Shown here: positions 8,602 through 16,760 of the stretch, piece after piece
How the letters are laid out: every line of letters starts with the position of its first letter
How positions within the stretch are numbered: position 1 is the first letter of the stretch
Origin: Prolixibacteraceae bacterium
GTDB taxonomy: Bacteria > Bacteroidota > Bacteroidia > Bacteroidales > Prolixibacteraceae
Assembly: GCA_025210775.1 (NCBI GenBank)
Contig: JAOARB010000026.1
Location: 1 to 64,000, forward strand
Reading direction: 5' to 3'
DNA length: 64,000 nucleotides
The notes under the pieces: generated by a model
What the model saw: the letters and a program-made list of their open reading frames with translations, nothing else
Database searches by the model: none
What the model was told of the DNA's origin: nothing
Made by a program: the position numbers and the translations under genes

Positions 8602-8688
8602 AGCCTATTCTATATAGCTTTTTTACTGTTTTGGATCTTGTTTTATGTGTTCAAAATGAGGAAAAAATGAAAAATAGGATGGGGTTAG

Positions 8689-8719
8689 TTTGGTAGAGCA
8701 AAAAAAAGAATTATTTTTG
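8689..8719 (+). promoter_or_regulatory. rpmH promoter (-33/-7)
   Basis: TTTG at 8689-8692 and TATTTTTG at 8712-8719 are separated by 19 bp, a textbook Bacteroidota sigma-A promoter. Transcription should begin around 8726, leaving a leader of about 40 nt before rpmH. Confidence 0.8.
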
Positions 8720-8763
8720 CAGACCGAAATATTTAGCGAATATAATCAGAAAAAGTATACCCG

Positions 8764-8922
8764 ATGAAAAGAACATTTCAACCATCGAACAGAAAGAGAC
8801 GTAATAAACACGGGTTCAGAGAGAGAATGTCTACTGTGAACGGTCGTAAAGTATTGAAAGCTCGTAGAGCTAAAGGTCGTAAGAAACTAAGTGTTTCTGA
8901 TGAACCACGTCATAAAGCATAA
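8764..8922 (+). CDS. rpmH: 50S ribosomal protein L34
   Basis: A short 52-codon gene. The product opens with [19 protein letters not shown] and continues with [20 protein letters not shown], the highly conserved L34 core, and ends in a lineage-type tail [11 protein letters not shown]34 is a basic protein of the large ribosomal subunit. It has its own promoter (8689-8719) and terminator (8964-8995). It lies apart from rnpA and dnaA, with which it groups in many other phyla. Confidence 0.97.
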   Translation: MKRTFQPSNRKRRNKHGFRERMSTVNGRKVLKARRAKGRKKLSVSDEPRHKA

Positions 8923-8963
8923 GTTTATCTTTAATTAGATAAATCTTTTGGAAGATGAAGAGA

Positions 8964-8995
8964 GGTAAAGAGTGGATGTTCTTTACCTTTTTTTT
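8964..8995 (+). terminator. rpmH terminator
   Basis: GGTAAAGA (8964-8971) pairs with TCTTTACC (8980-8987) across an 8-base loop, followed by eight Ts. Confidence 0.9.
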
Positions 8996-9049
8996 GTCCA
9001 AAAAAAATAATATTAAAAGGTCTTTTTTTTCCTAGTTCTGAATATGATG

Positions 9050-9057
9050 TATCTTTG
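9050..9057 (+). promoter_or_regulatory. -7 box for mqnE
   Basis: TATCTTTG, a perfect TAnnTTTG match 19 bp before the start codon. A run of Ts at 9023-9030 sits at the -33 distance. Confidence 0.6.
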
Positions 9058-9075
9058 TGCAAAATGTTATAAGAG

Positions 9076-10197
9076 ATGCAAGAAATAAAGGAACTTATAT
9101 ATGGTCAACTTTCAAGCGATTCACCATTCCTGTCTATTGTGGACAAGGTGTTTGCTGGAGAAAGATTGAATAGAAGCGAAGGATTGCTATTGTATAAAGA
9201 GGCCGAATTATCTTTGCTAGGACTATTGGCTGAGGTAGTTCGTCGTAGAGTTAATGGACTTCAAGTAACTTTTAATCATAATTTTCATTTCGAGCCGACA
9301 AATATTTGTATGAAAAGCTGTGCTTTCTGTTCATACAAACGTCGTTATAATGAAGATGGCGCTTGGGAGGAAGGCATTGATGAATTGCGACAAGCCGTTA
9401 GGAAATATAAAGCTCGTGGCGTTACAGAGATTCATATCACTGGTGGGGTTCATCCTCAGAGAGGTTTGGAATATTATAAGGCCATGGTAGAAGCCATCAA
9501 AGAAGAATTCTCTGAGCTTCATGTTAAGGCTTTCTCTGCTGTTGAAATTGAAGCCATGTGTAAGATCTCAGGTGTGAGCTTTTTAGAAGGCCTACAGGCT
9601 TTAAAAGAGGCAGGACTGGGTTCTATTCCTGGTGGTGGAGCTGAGATCTTTGATGAGGAGGTTAGAAAGCAGATCTGTCCTGATAAAGCGACTTCTCAGC
9701 AGTGGTTGGAGATTCATCAAACGGCACATGAATTGGGAATGATGACCAATGCAACGATGTTGTATGGATTGATCGAGAACTACGAACATCGTTTGGATCA
9801 TATGGAAAGGTTAAGAACACTGCAAGATAAAACAGGTGGTTTTAATACTTTTATCCCTCTTAAATTTAGAAGAGCGAATAATGCTTTTTCTCATATTGAG
9901 GAGTCTACTACAACCGAAGATCTAAGAAATTACGCCGTATCACGCATATATTTAGATAATATTCCACATTTGAAAGCTTATTGGCCAATGATTGGGAAAG
10001 AGGTGGCACAGCTATCGTTATCTTATGGTGTGGATGATTTGGATGGTACCATAGATGACTCTACAAAGATCTATTCTATGGCTGGTGGAGTTCAGAATCC
10101 AAATGCTACTACCCAAGAGTTAATCACAATGATCGAGGATGCAGGAAAAGAGGCAGCAGAAAGAGATACGCTGTATAATATTCTGAAAAGATATTAA
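9076..10197 (+). CDS. mqnE: Aminofutalosine synthase, radical SAM enzyme of the futalosine menaquinone pathway
   Basis: A 373-residue radical SAM enzyme. The iron-sulfur motif CMKSCAFC sits after FEPTNI at about residues 77-84. The signature GSIPGGGAEIFDEEVR followed by ICPDK, and later TNATMLYG, HR.DH and GGFNTFIPL, are those of MqnE rather than MqnC. The enzyme joins an adenosyl radical to 3-((1-carboxyvinyl)oxy)benzoate to give aminofutalosine. The remaining mqn genes are not in the window. It is a single-gene unit with its own -7 box and a terminator at 10221-10255. Confidence 0.88.
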   Translation: MQEIKELIYGQLSSDSPFLSIVDKVFAGERLNRSEGLLLYKEAELSLLGLLAEVVRRRVNGLQVTFNHNFHFEPTNICMKSCAFCSYKRRYNEDGAWEEGIDELRQAVRKYKARGVTEIHITGGVHPQRGLEYYKAMVEAIKEEFSELHVKAFSAVEIEAMCKISGVSFLEGLQALKEAGLGSIPGGGAEIFDEEVRKQICPDKATSQQWLEIHQTAHELGMMTNATMLYGLIENYEHRLDHMERLRTLQDKTGGFNTFIPLKFRRANNAFSHIEESTTTEDLRNYAVSRIYLDNIPHLKAYWPMIGKEVAQLSLSYGVDDLDGTIDDSTKIYSMAGGVQNPNATTQELITMIEDAGKEAAERDTLYNILKRY

Positions 10198-10220
10198 CAG
10201 AATCCTTAAAAAGATATATC

Positions 10221-10255
10221 AAAAAGAGTTGTATCGTAGATATGACTCTTTTTTT
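10221..10255 (+). terminator. mqnE terminator
   Basis: AAAAAGAGT (10221-10229) pairs with ACTCTTTTT (10245-10253); a TATC/GATA inner stem shortens the loop, and the arm continues into a run of Ts. Confidence 0.75.
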
Positions 10256-10279
10256 GGCAAAAAATCGTCTTCATATCTG

Positions 10280-10287
10280 TATATTTG
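10280..10287 (+). promoter_or_regulatory. -7 box for the PASTA-protein gene
   Basis: TATATTTG, a perfect -7 match 42 bp before the start codon. A TTTG at 10253-10256 is 23 bp upstream, slightly long for a -33 partner, and overlaps the preceding terminator. Confidence 0.5.
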
Positions 10288-10329
10288 TATCAAAATAACT
10301 ATGTCAAAATATTTACGTAATCTTATTAT

Positions 10330-11115
10330 ATGAGCTTTAAAGAATTTACTAAGACTAAGCTGTTTTTGTATAATGTTTTAGGAGCACTATTGTTAATTCC
10401 GATAGTCATATGGATTACCATGTTTAGTATAAGGATTTATACCAACCATGGGAGTTCTATTGTACTTCCAGATTTTAAAAGTCAAGATATTACTGAATTG
10501 AAGGCTTCTGAGGAACTAAAGATCCGATTAATTGTTTCGGATTCGGTTTATTCTGTAGGAACTACTCCTGGAACAGTGCTTGAACAGACCCCATTAGCTG
10601 GAGCAGAGGTGAAAGAAGGGAGAAAGGTTTTTGTAACTGTTGCTTCAGAGCATCCGAAAGAGATTCTGATGCCTAAGCTAGTGAATGGTTCTATCCGAAA
10701 AGCGAAGTTGAAATTAAAACGAATGGGTTTGACTCTAGGTCAAATCACATTGACTCCTTCTCCTTATGAAGATCTGGTTTTGTCGCAGAAAATTGATGGC
10801 AAAGAGGTGGATACTGGAGAAAAAGTCTTTTTAGGAAGTGTCGTTGATTTAGAAGTAGGTACTGCATCAAATATTTCCAATGTGGATGTTCCAAACCTAA
10901 ATGGAACAAAGTTAGAGGATGCAAAACAAATCTTAGCGAATTCAGGTTTATCACTAGGAGTAGTGATCTACGATGGAACTTTTGAGTCTGTTGAGGATAG
11001 CCTGTCAGCATACGTTTCGAGTCAAAAACCATTAGATACTGATGGTAAAGTAAAACAAGGTTCTTTTGTCGATATTTGGTTAAAGTCGGCAAATGATACA
11101 ATCGTAATAGAATAA
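10330..11115 (+). CDS. Single-pass membrane protein with three PASTA domains
   Basis: The 261-residue protein has one N-terminal membrane helix (about 14-32) and an extracytoplasmic part made of three PASTA modules, starting near residues 41 (VLPDFKSQ), 113 (LMPKLVNGS) and 189 (VDVPNLNG), each with the usual later G..V..Q.P pattern. PASTA domains bind muropeptides or beta-lactams in kinase and PBP proteins, but this protein has no catalytic domain. It sits 14 bp before a pseudouridine synthase gene and two genes before ddl, which hints at a cell-wall role. I know of no experimentally defined function. Confidence 0.8.
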   Translation: MSFKEFTKTKLFLYNVLGALLLIPIVIWITMFSIRIYTNHGSSIVLPDFKSQDITELKASEELKIRLIVSDSVYSVGTTPGTVLEQTPLAGAEVKEGRKVFVTVASEHPKEILMPKLVNGSIRKAKLKLKRMGLTLGQITLTPSPYEDLVLSQKIDGKEVDTGEKVFLGSVVDLEVGTASNISNVDVPNLNGTKLEDAKQILANSGLSLGVVIYDGTFESVEDSLSAYVSSQKPLDTDGKVKQGSFVDIWLKSANDTIVIE

Positions 11116-11129
11116 AGGAATATTTAAAT

Positions 11130-12182
11130 ATGGTAGAAGAATCAATGAAAAATCATCATGATGAAAATGATGGAGATGAGCTCTTTGAACATTATCGTAT
11201 AGAGGTAGATCCAGGTCAGAAACCACTACGTGTGGACAAGTATTTGGTAAACCGTATTGATCAGATTTCAAGAAATAGAATCCAAACGGCAGCAGATGCT
11301 GGTTGTGTTCGTGTGAATGATGAAGTGGTTAAAGCGAACTACAAAGTGAAACCTGGTGATGTTGTAACGATAATGATGGATTATCCTCGACGTGAGTTGA
11401 AGATTATTCCTGAAGATATTCCTTTGGATATTGTTTATGAAGATGACGATGTTGTCGTTGTAAATAAACAACCAGGAATGGTGGTCCATCCAGGCCATGG
11501 TAACTATACTGGTACATTGGTGAATGCCTTGGCATACCGATATAAGGATCTTCCAATGTACAATAGCGAAGATACAAGACCTGGTTTAGTTCATCGTATT
11601 GATAAGAATACCTCTGGTTTATTGGTGGTAGCCAAAAATGAGAATGCAAAAACTCATTTGTCAAAACAGTTTTTCGATAAGACAACCAAACGTAGATATT
11701 ATGCTATTGTATGGGGGGATCTAAAAGAAGAAGAAGGAACTGTGGTTGGTAATATTGGCCGAAGTCTTAAAAATAGACAAGTATTTACAGTGTTCCCTGA
11801 TGGGGATTATGGTAAACATGCTGTAACCCATTACAAGGTAGTGGAACGTTTAGGATATGTAAATCTTGTAGAGTGTGTTTTGGAAACAGGAAGAACCCAT
11901 CAAATTCGTGTCCACATGAAATATATTGGACATACGTTGTTTAATGATGACAATTATGGTGGAGATAAGATCTTGAAAGGTACCACCTTTACGAAATATA
12001 AGCAGTTTGTTCAAAATTGTTTTGATGTTCTTCCTCGACATGCGCTTCATGCTCAGATGTTGGGATTCATTCATCCTACAACAGGAGAGGAGATGATTTT
12101 CGAATCGCCTATACCTGAAGATATGCTAGGTTGTATTGATAAGTGGCGTAATTATATTGTCAATCGAAATCAAGAACAGTAA
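11130..12182 (+). CDS. RluA/RluD-family pseudouridine synthase
   Basis: This 350-residue enzyme has an N-terminal S4 RNA-binding domain (about 30-95, with VDKYLVNRI and VRVNDEVVKANYKVK) and a RluA-type catalytic domain. The catalytic motif GLVHRIDKNTSGLLVVAK holds the nucleophilic Asp, and later ETGRTHQIRVHM completes the family signature. It isomerises uridines in rRNA, most likely 23S rRNA as for RluD; target sites cannot be inferred. It lies between the PASTA gene and ddl in a closely spaced group. Confidence 0.9.
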   Translation: MVEESMKNHHDENDGDELFEHYRIEVDPGQKPLRVDKYLVNRIDQISRNRIQTAADAGCVRVNDEVVKANYKVKPGDVVTIMMDYPRRELKIIPEDIPLDIVYEDDDVVVVNKQPGMVVHPGHGNYTGTLVNALAYRYKDLPMYNSEDTRPGLVHRIDKNTSGLLVVAKNENAKTHLSKQFFDKTTKRRYYAIVWGDLKEEEGTVVGNIGRSLKNRQVFTVFPDGDYGKHAVTHYKVVERLGYVNLVECVLETGRTHQIRVHMKYIGHTLFNDDNYGGDKILKGTTFTKYKQFVQNCFDVLPRHALHAQMLGFIHPTTGEEMIFESPIPEDMLGCIDKWRNYIVNRNQEQ

Positions 12183-12202
12183 GATTTAAAGTATCTTTTC
12201 TA

Positions 12203-13180
12203 ATGAAAAAAAATATTGCAGTAGTAGCGGGTGGTTATTCTTCTGAAAGAGAAGTGTCTCATAGAAGTGCTGCCTTTGTAATGAAGTGTTTGGAAAATAG
12301 TGATTATTCTCCATGGATGGTGGATATCTCTATTGAAAAATGGGAATTAATTGATTCAGATCAAAATAGGTATGATATAGATAAGAGTGATTTTTCTGCG
12401 ATCATCCAAGGACAAAAGATCTCTTTTGATGCAGCCTATATAATGATTCATGGCACGCCTGGTGAGGACGGGAAGTTGCAAGGTTATTTCGATATGATTG
12501 GAATACCTTACTCAAGCTGTAGTGCTTCTACTTCTTCGTTGACCTTCAACAAATACTACTGTAATAAGTTTTTAAGTCAGGAAGGAATCGAAGTCGCTGC
12601 TTCTACTCGTATATTAACAGGAGATTCATGGAACGCAGAGAAATTGGTTGCCGATCTAGGATTGCCAATGTTTATCAAACCTAATGCTGGTGGATCTAGC
12701 TTTGGGGTGACTAAGGTAAAAGCCATTGATCAAGTGGATAAGGCAATTGAAGCTGCTTTTGCTGAAGGAGATGAGGTGCTTTGTGAATCGTTTATGGATG
12801 GACGTGAGTTTACTTGTGGTGCATTGGTCTATAATGGAGAAGTTATGGCCTTGCCTGCGACAGAGGTGGTTACGGAGAATGAATTCTTTAATTATGAAGC
12901 AAAATATGTGGTGGGTAAAGCCCTAGAAATTACTCCTGCAAGATTGGATGATAAAGAGACACACGAGCTTCAAAAGCTAACCCAAAGGATTTATCATCTG
13001 TTAGATTGTGATGGAATTATTCGTGCCGATTTTATTTATGATGGAACGATTTTCCGCTTGTTAGAGGTAAATACGGTTCCTGGAATGACAGAAACAAGCT
13101 TTATACCACAACAAATAAGAGCAGCTGGTTTTAAAGAAACAGATATTTTGGTGTCTATTATCAATGGTATATTGAACTAA
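12203..13180 (+). CDS. ddl: D-alanine--D-alanine ligase
   Basis: Ddl uses ATP to join two D-alanines for peptidoglycan precursors in the cytoplasm. The 325 residues show the N-terminal GGYSSEREVSHRSA motif, GTPGEDGKLQGYFD at about 90-103, the ATP-grasp core (FIKPNAGGSSFGVTKV at about 157-172), and the metal and product site RLLEVNTVPGMTETSFIPQ near 288-306. It starts 20 bp after the pseudouridine synthase gene and is likely in the same transcript. Confidence 0.95.
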   Translation: MKKNIAVVAGGYSSEREVSHRSAAFVMKCLENSDYSPWMVDISIEKWELIDSDQNRYDIDKSDFSAIIQGQKISFDAAYIMIHGTPGEDGKLQGYFDMIGIPYSSCSASTSSLTFNKYYCNKFLSQEGIEVAASTRILTGDSWNAEKLVADLGLPMFIKPNAGGSSFGVTKVKAIDQVDKAIEAAFAEGDEVLCESFMDGREFTCGALVYNGEVMALPATEVVTENEFFNYEAKYVVGKALEITPARLDDKETHELQKLTQRIYHLLDCDGIIRADFIYDGTIFRLLEVNTVPGMTETSFIPQQIRAAGFKETDILVSIINGILN

Positions 13181-13186
13181 TTTTAG

Positions 13187-13232
13187 TAGTTTTAAAAGGA
13201 TCCTATCAAAGTGACCATAGTTTTAAAAGGAT
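13187..13232. repeat. 15-nt direct repeat pair upstream of dnaB
   Basis: TAGTTTTAAAAGGAT occurs exactly at 13187-13201 and again at 13218-13232, a start-to-start distance of 31 bp (about three helical turns). The second copy ends 4 bp before the dnaB -7 box. Confidence 0.85.
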
Positions 13233-13236
13233 TATG

Positions 13237-13244
13237 TATCTTTG
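13237..13244 (+). promoter_or_regulatory. -7 box for dnaB
   Basis: TATCTTTG matches the Bacteroidota -7 consensus, 33 bp before the dnaB start. No clear -33 element; a direct repeat occupies that place. Confidence 0.55.
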
Positions 13245-13277
13245 CGGCTCTTTTAAAAATAAATCGAAAACATTACA

Positions 13278-14888
13278 ATGGCTGTACAGCGCCCGAACAT
13301 AGTAAGAAATAGTAATTCTCAATCTTTAGAGCAAATAGAAGCCCAATATGGGAAACTACCTCCACAGGCTGTAGAGGTGGAAGAAGCCGTTTTGGGGGCA
13401 TTGATGCTAGAGAGAGATGCGTATGTATCGGTAGCAGATATCTTACAGCCAGAATGTTTTTATAAAGATGAGCATCAACGTATTTTTAGGGTGATTAAAG
13501 ACCTTAATCTTGCGGGAAAACCGATTGATCTATTGATGGTTACCCAAGAGTTGCGAGATCGCTCTGAACTTGATCTTGTTGGTGGTCCATTATATATTAC
13601 CCAACTTACGGCGAAAGTGGCATCTGCTGCTCATATTGAATTCCACGCACGTATTATTGCACAGAAGCATATTCAACGTGAGTTGATTCATATGTCTTCT
13701 GAGATACAAGCAAAGTCGTATCAGGATTCTATCGAATTGGAGGATTTGATTGATTTTGCAGAGTCTTCTCTTTTTAAAGTTACAGAAGGTAATATCTCGA
13801 AAGAATCTGTTCCTGTTAAGCCTGTAATTTCAGAGGCTATTGAATTGATGAAAGAGAATTCGGCTAAGCCTGAAGGCATGAGTGGTGTTCCTTCTGGTTT
13901 TACAGGTCTTGATCGTATTACCTCTGGATGGCAAAAGACGGACTTGGTTATTATTGCAGCACGTCCTGCCATGGGTAAGACCGCTTTTGTATTATCTATG
14001 GCGAGAAATATTGCCGTGGAGCATCAGAAACCTACAGCTGTATTCTCTCTGGAGATGTCTTCTCTTCAATTGGTGAATCGTTTGATTGCTGCTGAAACGG
14101 GGTTTGGTTCAGATAAAGTAAAAACAGGGAAATTAGAAGAACATGAGTGGGTTGAATTGCATTCTAAGTTAGAGAATCTTACTAGCTCTCCTCTGTTTAT
14201 TGATGATACTCCTGCACTTTCAATTTATGAGTTTCGTGCCAAATGTCGTCGATTAAAAAGCCAGCATAATATTGGTTGTGTAATTGTCGATTATTTGCAG
14301 CTAATGACTACGGGGGGAGATGCGAAGTTCTCAAGGGAACAGGAGGTATCTACGATCTCTAGAAACTTGAAGGCTATTGCAAAGGAGATTGATGTCCCTA
14401 TTATTGCGCTGTCTCAGTTGAGTCGTGCTGTTGAATCTAGAGAAGGGCGTAGACCACAGTTGTCTGACCTTCGTGAATCAGGTGCGATTGAGCAGGATGC
14501 CGATATGGTGTTGTTCATTCACCGTCCTGAGTACTACGGAATCACAGAAGATGCGGAGGGAAATAACCTTCAAGGTATTGCTGAGTTAATTATTGCAAAA
14601 CATCGTAACGGTGCTACTGGTGATGTTCAGTTGCGTTTCCAAAGTTCGATGGCTAAATTTAGTAATTTGGATGATGAAGATTTTGGTGATTATGCTTCTA
14701 CCGAAGCATTGGATCCGAGAGTTTCAATGAATGCTGCGAGTCAAGTAGTTTCATCAGGACAGACCTATAGTTCTAAGATGAACAGCGATGCCCCTTCAGA
14801 ATCGAGCAATAATAATGGGGATAACCTAGGTTTTGGTGGTTTTGATTTTCCTACAGGAAATGATTTTGATGATGCCCCTCCTTTCTAA
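13278..14888 (+). CDS. dnaB: Replicative DNA helicase DnaB
   Basis: A 536-residue hexameric helicase that unwinds DNA 5' to 3' at the replication fork. The N-terminal helical domain (about 25-130, PPQAVEVEEAVLGALML) is followed by a linker and the RecA-like domain: Walker A ARPAMGKTAF at about 230, Walker B CVIVDYLQLM at about 333, DnaB motif 3 PIIALSQLSRAVE at about 375, and R-finger region EQDADMVLFIHRPEYY. The last 60 residues are a low-complexity acidic, Ser/Asn/Gly-rich tail ending in FDDAPPF, somewhat like an SSB tip, which may contact partners. Confidence 0.96.
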   Translation: MAVQRPNIVRNSNSQSLEQIEAQYGKLPPQAVEVEEAVLGALMLERDAYVSVADILQPECFYKDEHQRIFRVIKDLNLAGKPIDLLMVTQELRDRSELDLVGGPLYITQLTAKVASAAHIEFHARIIAQKHIQRELIHMSSEIQAKSYQDSIELEDLIDFAESSLFKVTEGNISKESVPVKPVISEAIELMKENSAKPEGMSGVPSGFTGLDRITSGWQKTDLVIIAARPAMGKTAFVLSMARNIAVEHQKPTAVFSLEMSSLQLVNRLIAAETGFGSDKVKTGKLEEHEWVELHSKLENLTSSPLFIDDTPALSIYEFRAKCRRLKSQHNIGCVIVDYLQLMTTGGDAKFSREQEVSTISRNLKAIAKEIDVPIIALSQLSRAVESREGRRPQLSDLRESGAIEQDADMVLFIHRPEYYGITEDAEGNNLQGIAELIIAKHRNGATGDVQLRFQSSMAKFSNLDDEDFGDYASTEALDPRVSMNAASQVVSSGQTYSSKMNSDAPSESSNNNGDNLGFGGFDFPTGNDFDDAPPF

Positions 14889-14919
14889 ATTTATGATAGA
14901 ATCTATCGTTTGAAAAGTC

Positions 14920-15447
14920 ATGAGAAAATTAAAGAATAGTGAACTTGGTAGACTTTCTGTTGAAGAGTTTAAAAATAATGATAAGTCACCTATTGTTGTG
15001 GTGATGGATAATATCCGTAGTAGCAATAATGTGGGGTCTCTTTTTAGAACCTCTGATGCTTTATTGGTCAATGCACTTTATTTGTGTGGTATTACGAACT
15101 GTCCTCCGAGTGATGATATTCGTAAAACGGCTCTAGGTGCTGAAGAGAGTGTCGATTGGAAATATTTTGATAATACTTTACAAGCGGTTCAGGAATTAAG
15201 AGAGCAAGGTTATAAGATATGTGCTATTGAACAAGTAGAACATTCAGTTATGTTGCCTGAATTTAAACCCAATAAGGGGGAGAAATTGGCACTTGTTTTT
15301 GGGAATGAAGTGAAAGGTGTTGCACAGGATGTGGTTGATCAGTGTGATGTGTGTATTGAAATCCCACAGTTTGGAACCAAACACTCTTTGAATATCTCTG
15401 TTAGTGCAGGTATTGTTTTATGGGATATCTTTAATAAGATCTCATAA
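14920..15447 (+). CDS. TrmH/SpoU-family RNA 2'-O-methyltransferase
   Basis: A 175-residue SPOUT enzyme. The three family motifs are visible: VMDNIRSSNNVGSLFRTSDA (motif 1), LALVFGNEVKGV (motif 2) and HSLNISVSAGIVLWDI (motif 3), which together form the SAM-binding knot. It methylates a ribose 2'-OH in tRNA or rRNA; the exact target is unknown. It has no extra N-terminal substrate domain. It starts 31 bp after dnaB and ends at a strong bidirectional hairpin. Confidence 0.88.
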   Translation: MRKLKNSELGRLSVEEFKNNDKSPIVVVMDNIRSSNNVGSLFRTSDALLVNALYLCGITNCPPSDDIRKTALGAEESVDWKYFDNTLQAVQELREQGYKICAIEQVEHSVMLPEFKPNKGEKLALVFGNEVKGVAQDVVDQCDVCIEIPQFGTKHSLNISVSAGIVLWDIFNKIS

Positions 15448-15463
15448 ATTTTATCCGTAAAAG

Positions 15464-15506
15464 AAAGTCCGAGTTTCACGATATTGAGAACTCGGACTTT
15501 TTTTTT
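15464..15506. terminator. Bidirectional terminator between TrmH-type gene and msrBA
   Basis: A perfect 12-bp stem (15464-15475 with 15489-15500) is followed by Ts on the plus strand and flanked by an A-rich stretch on the other side, so it can serve both convergent genes. Confidence 0.85.
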
Positions 15507-16446
15507 ATTTGAATTTTTTCTGGTAGATATGGCAATAAGGAGATGATCCTTTGTTCTCATAATAATCTTGATGGTATTCCTCTGCATCGTAAAATATTTC
15601 TGCTGGAGTTAACTCCGTAACTACAGTGTAACCATTCTTTTCTAGTTCTTTTATTAGCTTCTCTGCTATCTCTTTTTGTCTTTCGTTATTGTAAAAAATC
15701 ACCGATCGGTATTGATCTCCTATATCAGGACCTTGTCCGTCTATCTGTGAAGTGTCGTGTGTTTCAAAATAGATCTTAGCGATGGTTTCAAAACTTACTT
15801 CCGAAGGATCAAACTCTACTTTCGTCGTTTCTGCATGGCCTGTTTTACCACTACAGACCTCTCTATAGGTAGGGTCTTTTGTTTTTCCTCCCATATAGCC
15901 AACTGTCGTTGAAACGACTCCTGGGATTTTCTGTAGGTGGTATTCTGTTCCCCAAAAACATCCAGATGCTAGGTAAGCTATTTCTGTTTGTGGTTTAAGA
16001 GTTATTTTTTCTGGTATATTTTCTCCTTTAGGTATAAAAACCATCGACAGAGAATTGACACAGTGTCTTGTTTGTGTTGGGGTAAACCCTTCACCAATAA
16101 ATACGTGTCCTAGGTGTCCATCACAATTGGCACAAACGATCTCTGTTCGTATTCCATCTTTATCTGGAATACGTTTTACAGCTCCCTTTATTTCGTCGTC
16201 AAAAGCAGGCCATCCACATTGGGCATTAAACTTGTTTTCTGATTTGTATAGTGGAGCGTTACATTTCTTACATATGTAAGTTCCTTCTTGGTGGAAATCA
16301 TCATATTTCCCTGAAAATGGTGCTTCAGTATGTTTGTTGTTGATGATGGCCTCTTCTTTTTCAGTTAAAGAGTTGTATTTATTCTGAGCATCTAGGTTTT
16401 GAGTTGTCATAAATAAAAACATTAGTGTGTATAATAGGTGTTTCAT
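15505..16446 (-). CDS. msrBA: Exported bifunctional methionine sulfoxide reductase (MsrB-MsrA fusion)
   Basis: A 313-residue two-domain repair enzyme. After a signal peptide (residues 1-20, ending NLDAQ) comes MsrB: two CxxC zinc pairs (CKKC, CANC), and the catalytic Cys in TRHCVNSLSMVF at about 128. Then comes MsrA from about 152, with the catalytic Cys in ASGCFWGTEYHLQ, GYMGG, and the GHAE motif. MsrA reduces the S-epimer and MsrB the R-epimer of protein methionine sulfoxide. The signal peptide places it in the periplasm, protecting envelope proteins from oxidation. The fusion order MsrB-MsrA is the reverse of the better-known Neisseria PilB order. Confidence 0.93.
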   Translation of the reverse strand: MKHLLYTLMFLFMTTQNLDAQNKYNSLTEKEEAIINNKHTEAPFSGKYDDFHQEGTYICKKCNAPLYKSENKFNAQCGWPAFDDEIKGAVKRIPDKDGIRTEIVCANCDGHLGHVFIGEGFTPTQTRHCVNSLSMVFIPKGENIPEKITLKPQTEIAYLASGCFWGTEYHLQKIPGVVSTTVGYMGGKTKDPTYREVCSGKTGHAETTKVEFDPSEVSFETIAKIYFETHDTSQIDGQGPDIGDQYRSVIFYNNERQKEIAEKLIKELEKNGYTVVTELTPAEIFYDAEEYHQDYYENKGSSPYCHIYQKKFK

Positions 16447-16760
16447 CTTATTAATGTATTACAATCATTTTACTGTAACCTTTTAACCAACAAGATGTTC
16501 TAAAAATAAATATAAAAGGCAAAGATTTTTATTAAATTATGTCCTTTTTGAGTATCATTTTAGTTGGAGTATAATACCCTGATAAGAGCTGTGATGTGTT
16601 TGTATTTAGGATAATAAATAATTAAAATAACCGTTGATATTTTAGGTGTTGAAACTTTATATTCTATAGGTTTCTTTGCTATACCAATAAAATTTTATCG
16701 TGATATTTTAAATACGATGATTACTGATCTGTGGTGATTTTCGTGAAGCTTTTGGAGAGG
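16447..16760. other. Divergent intergenic region
   Basis: About 310 AT-rich bases between msrBA and a glycosyltransferase gene. I find no exact TAnnTTTG box for either gene, no hairpin and no small gene. Confidence 0.5.

Noticed and set aside
11404..11685. Minus-strand frame inside the pseudouridine synthase gene
   Set aside because: It is the antisense shadow of a well-supported conserved gene; the many similar frames elsewhere were left out for the same reason.
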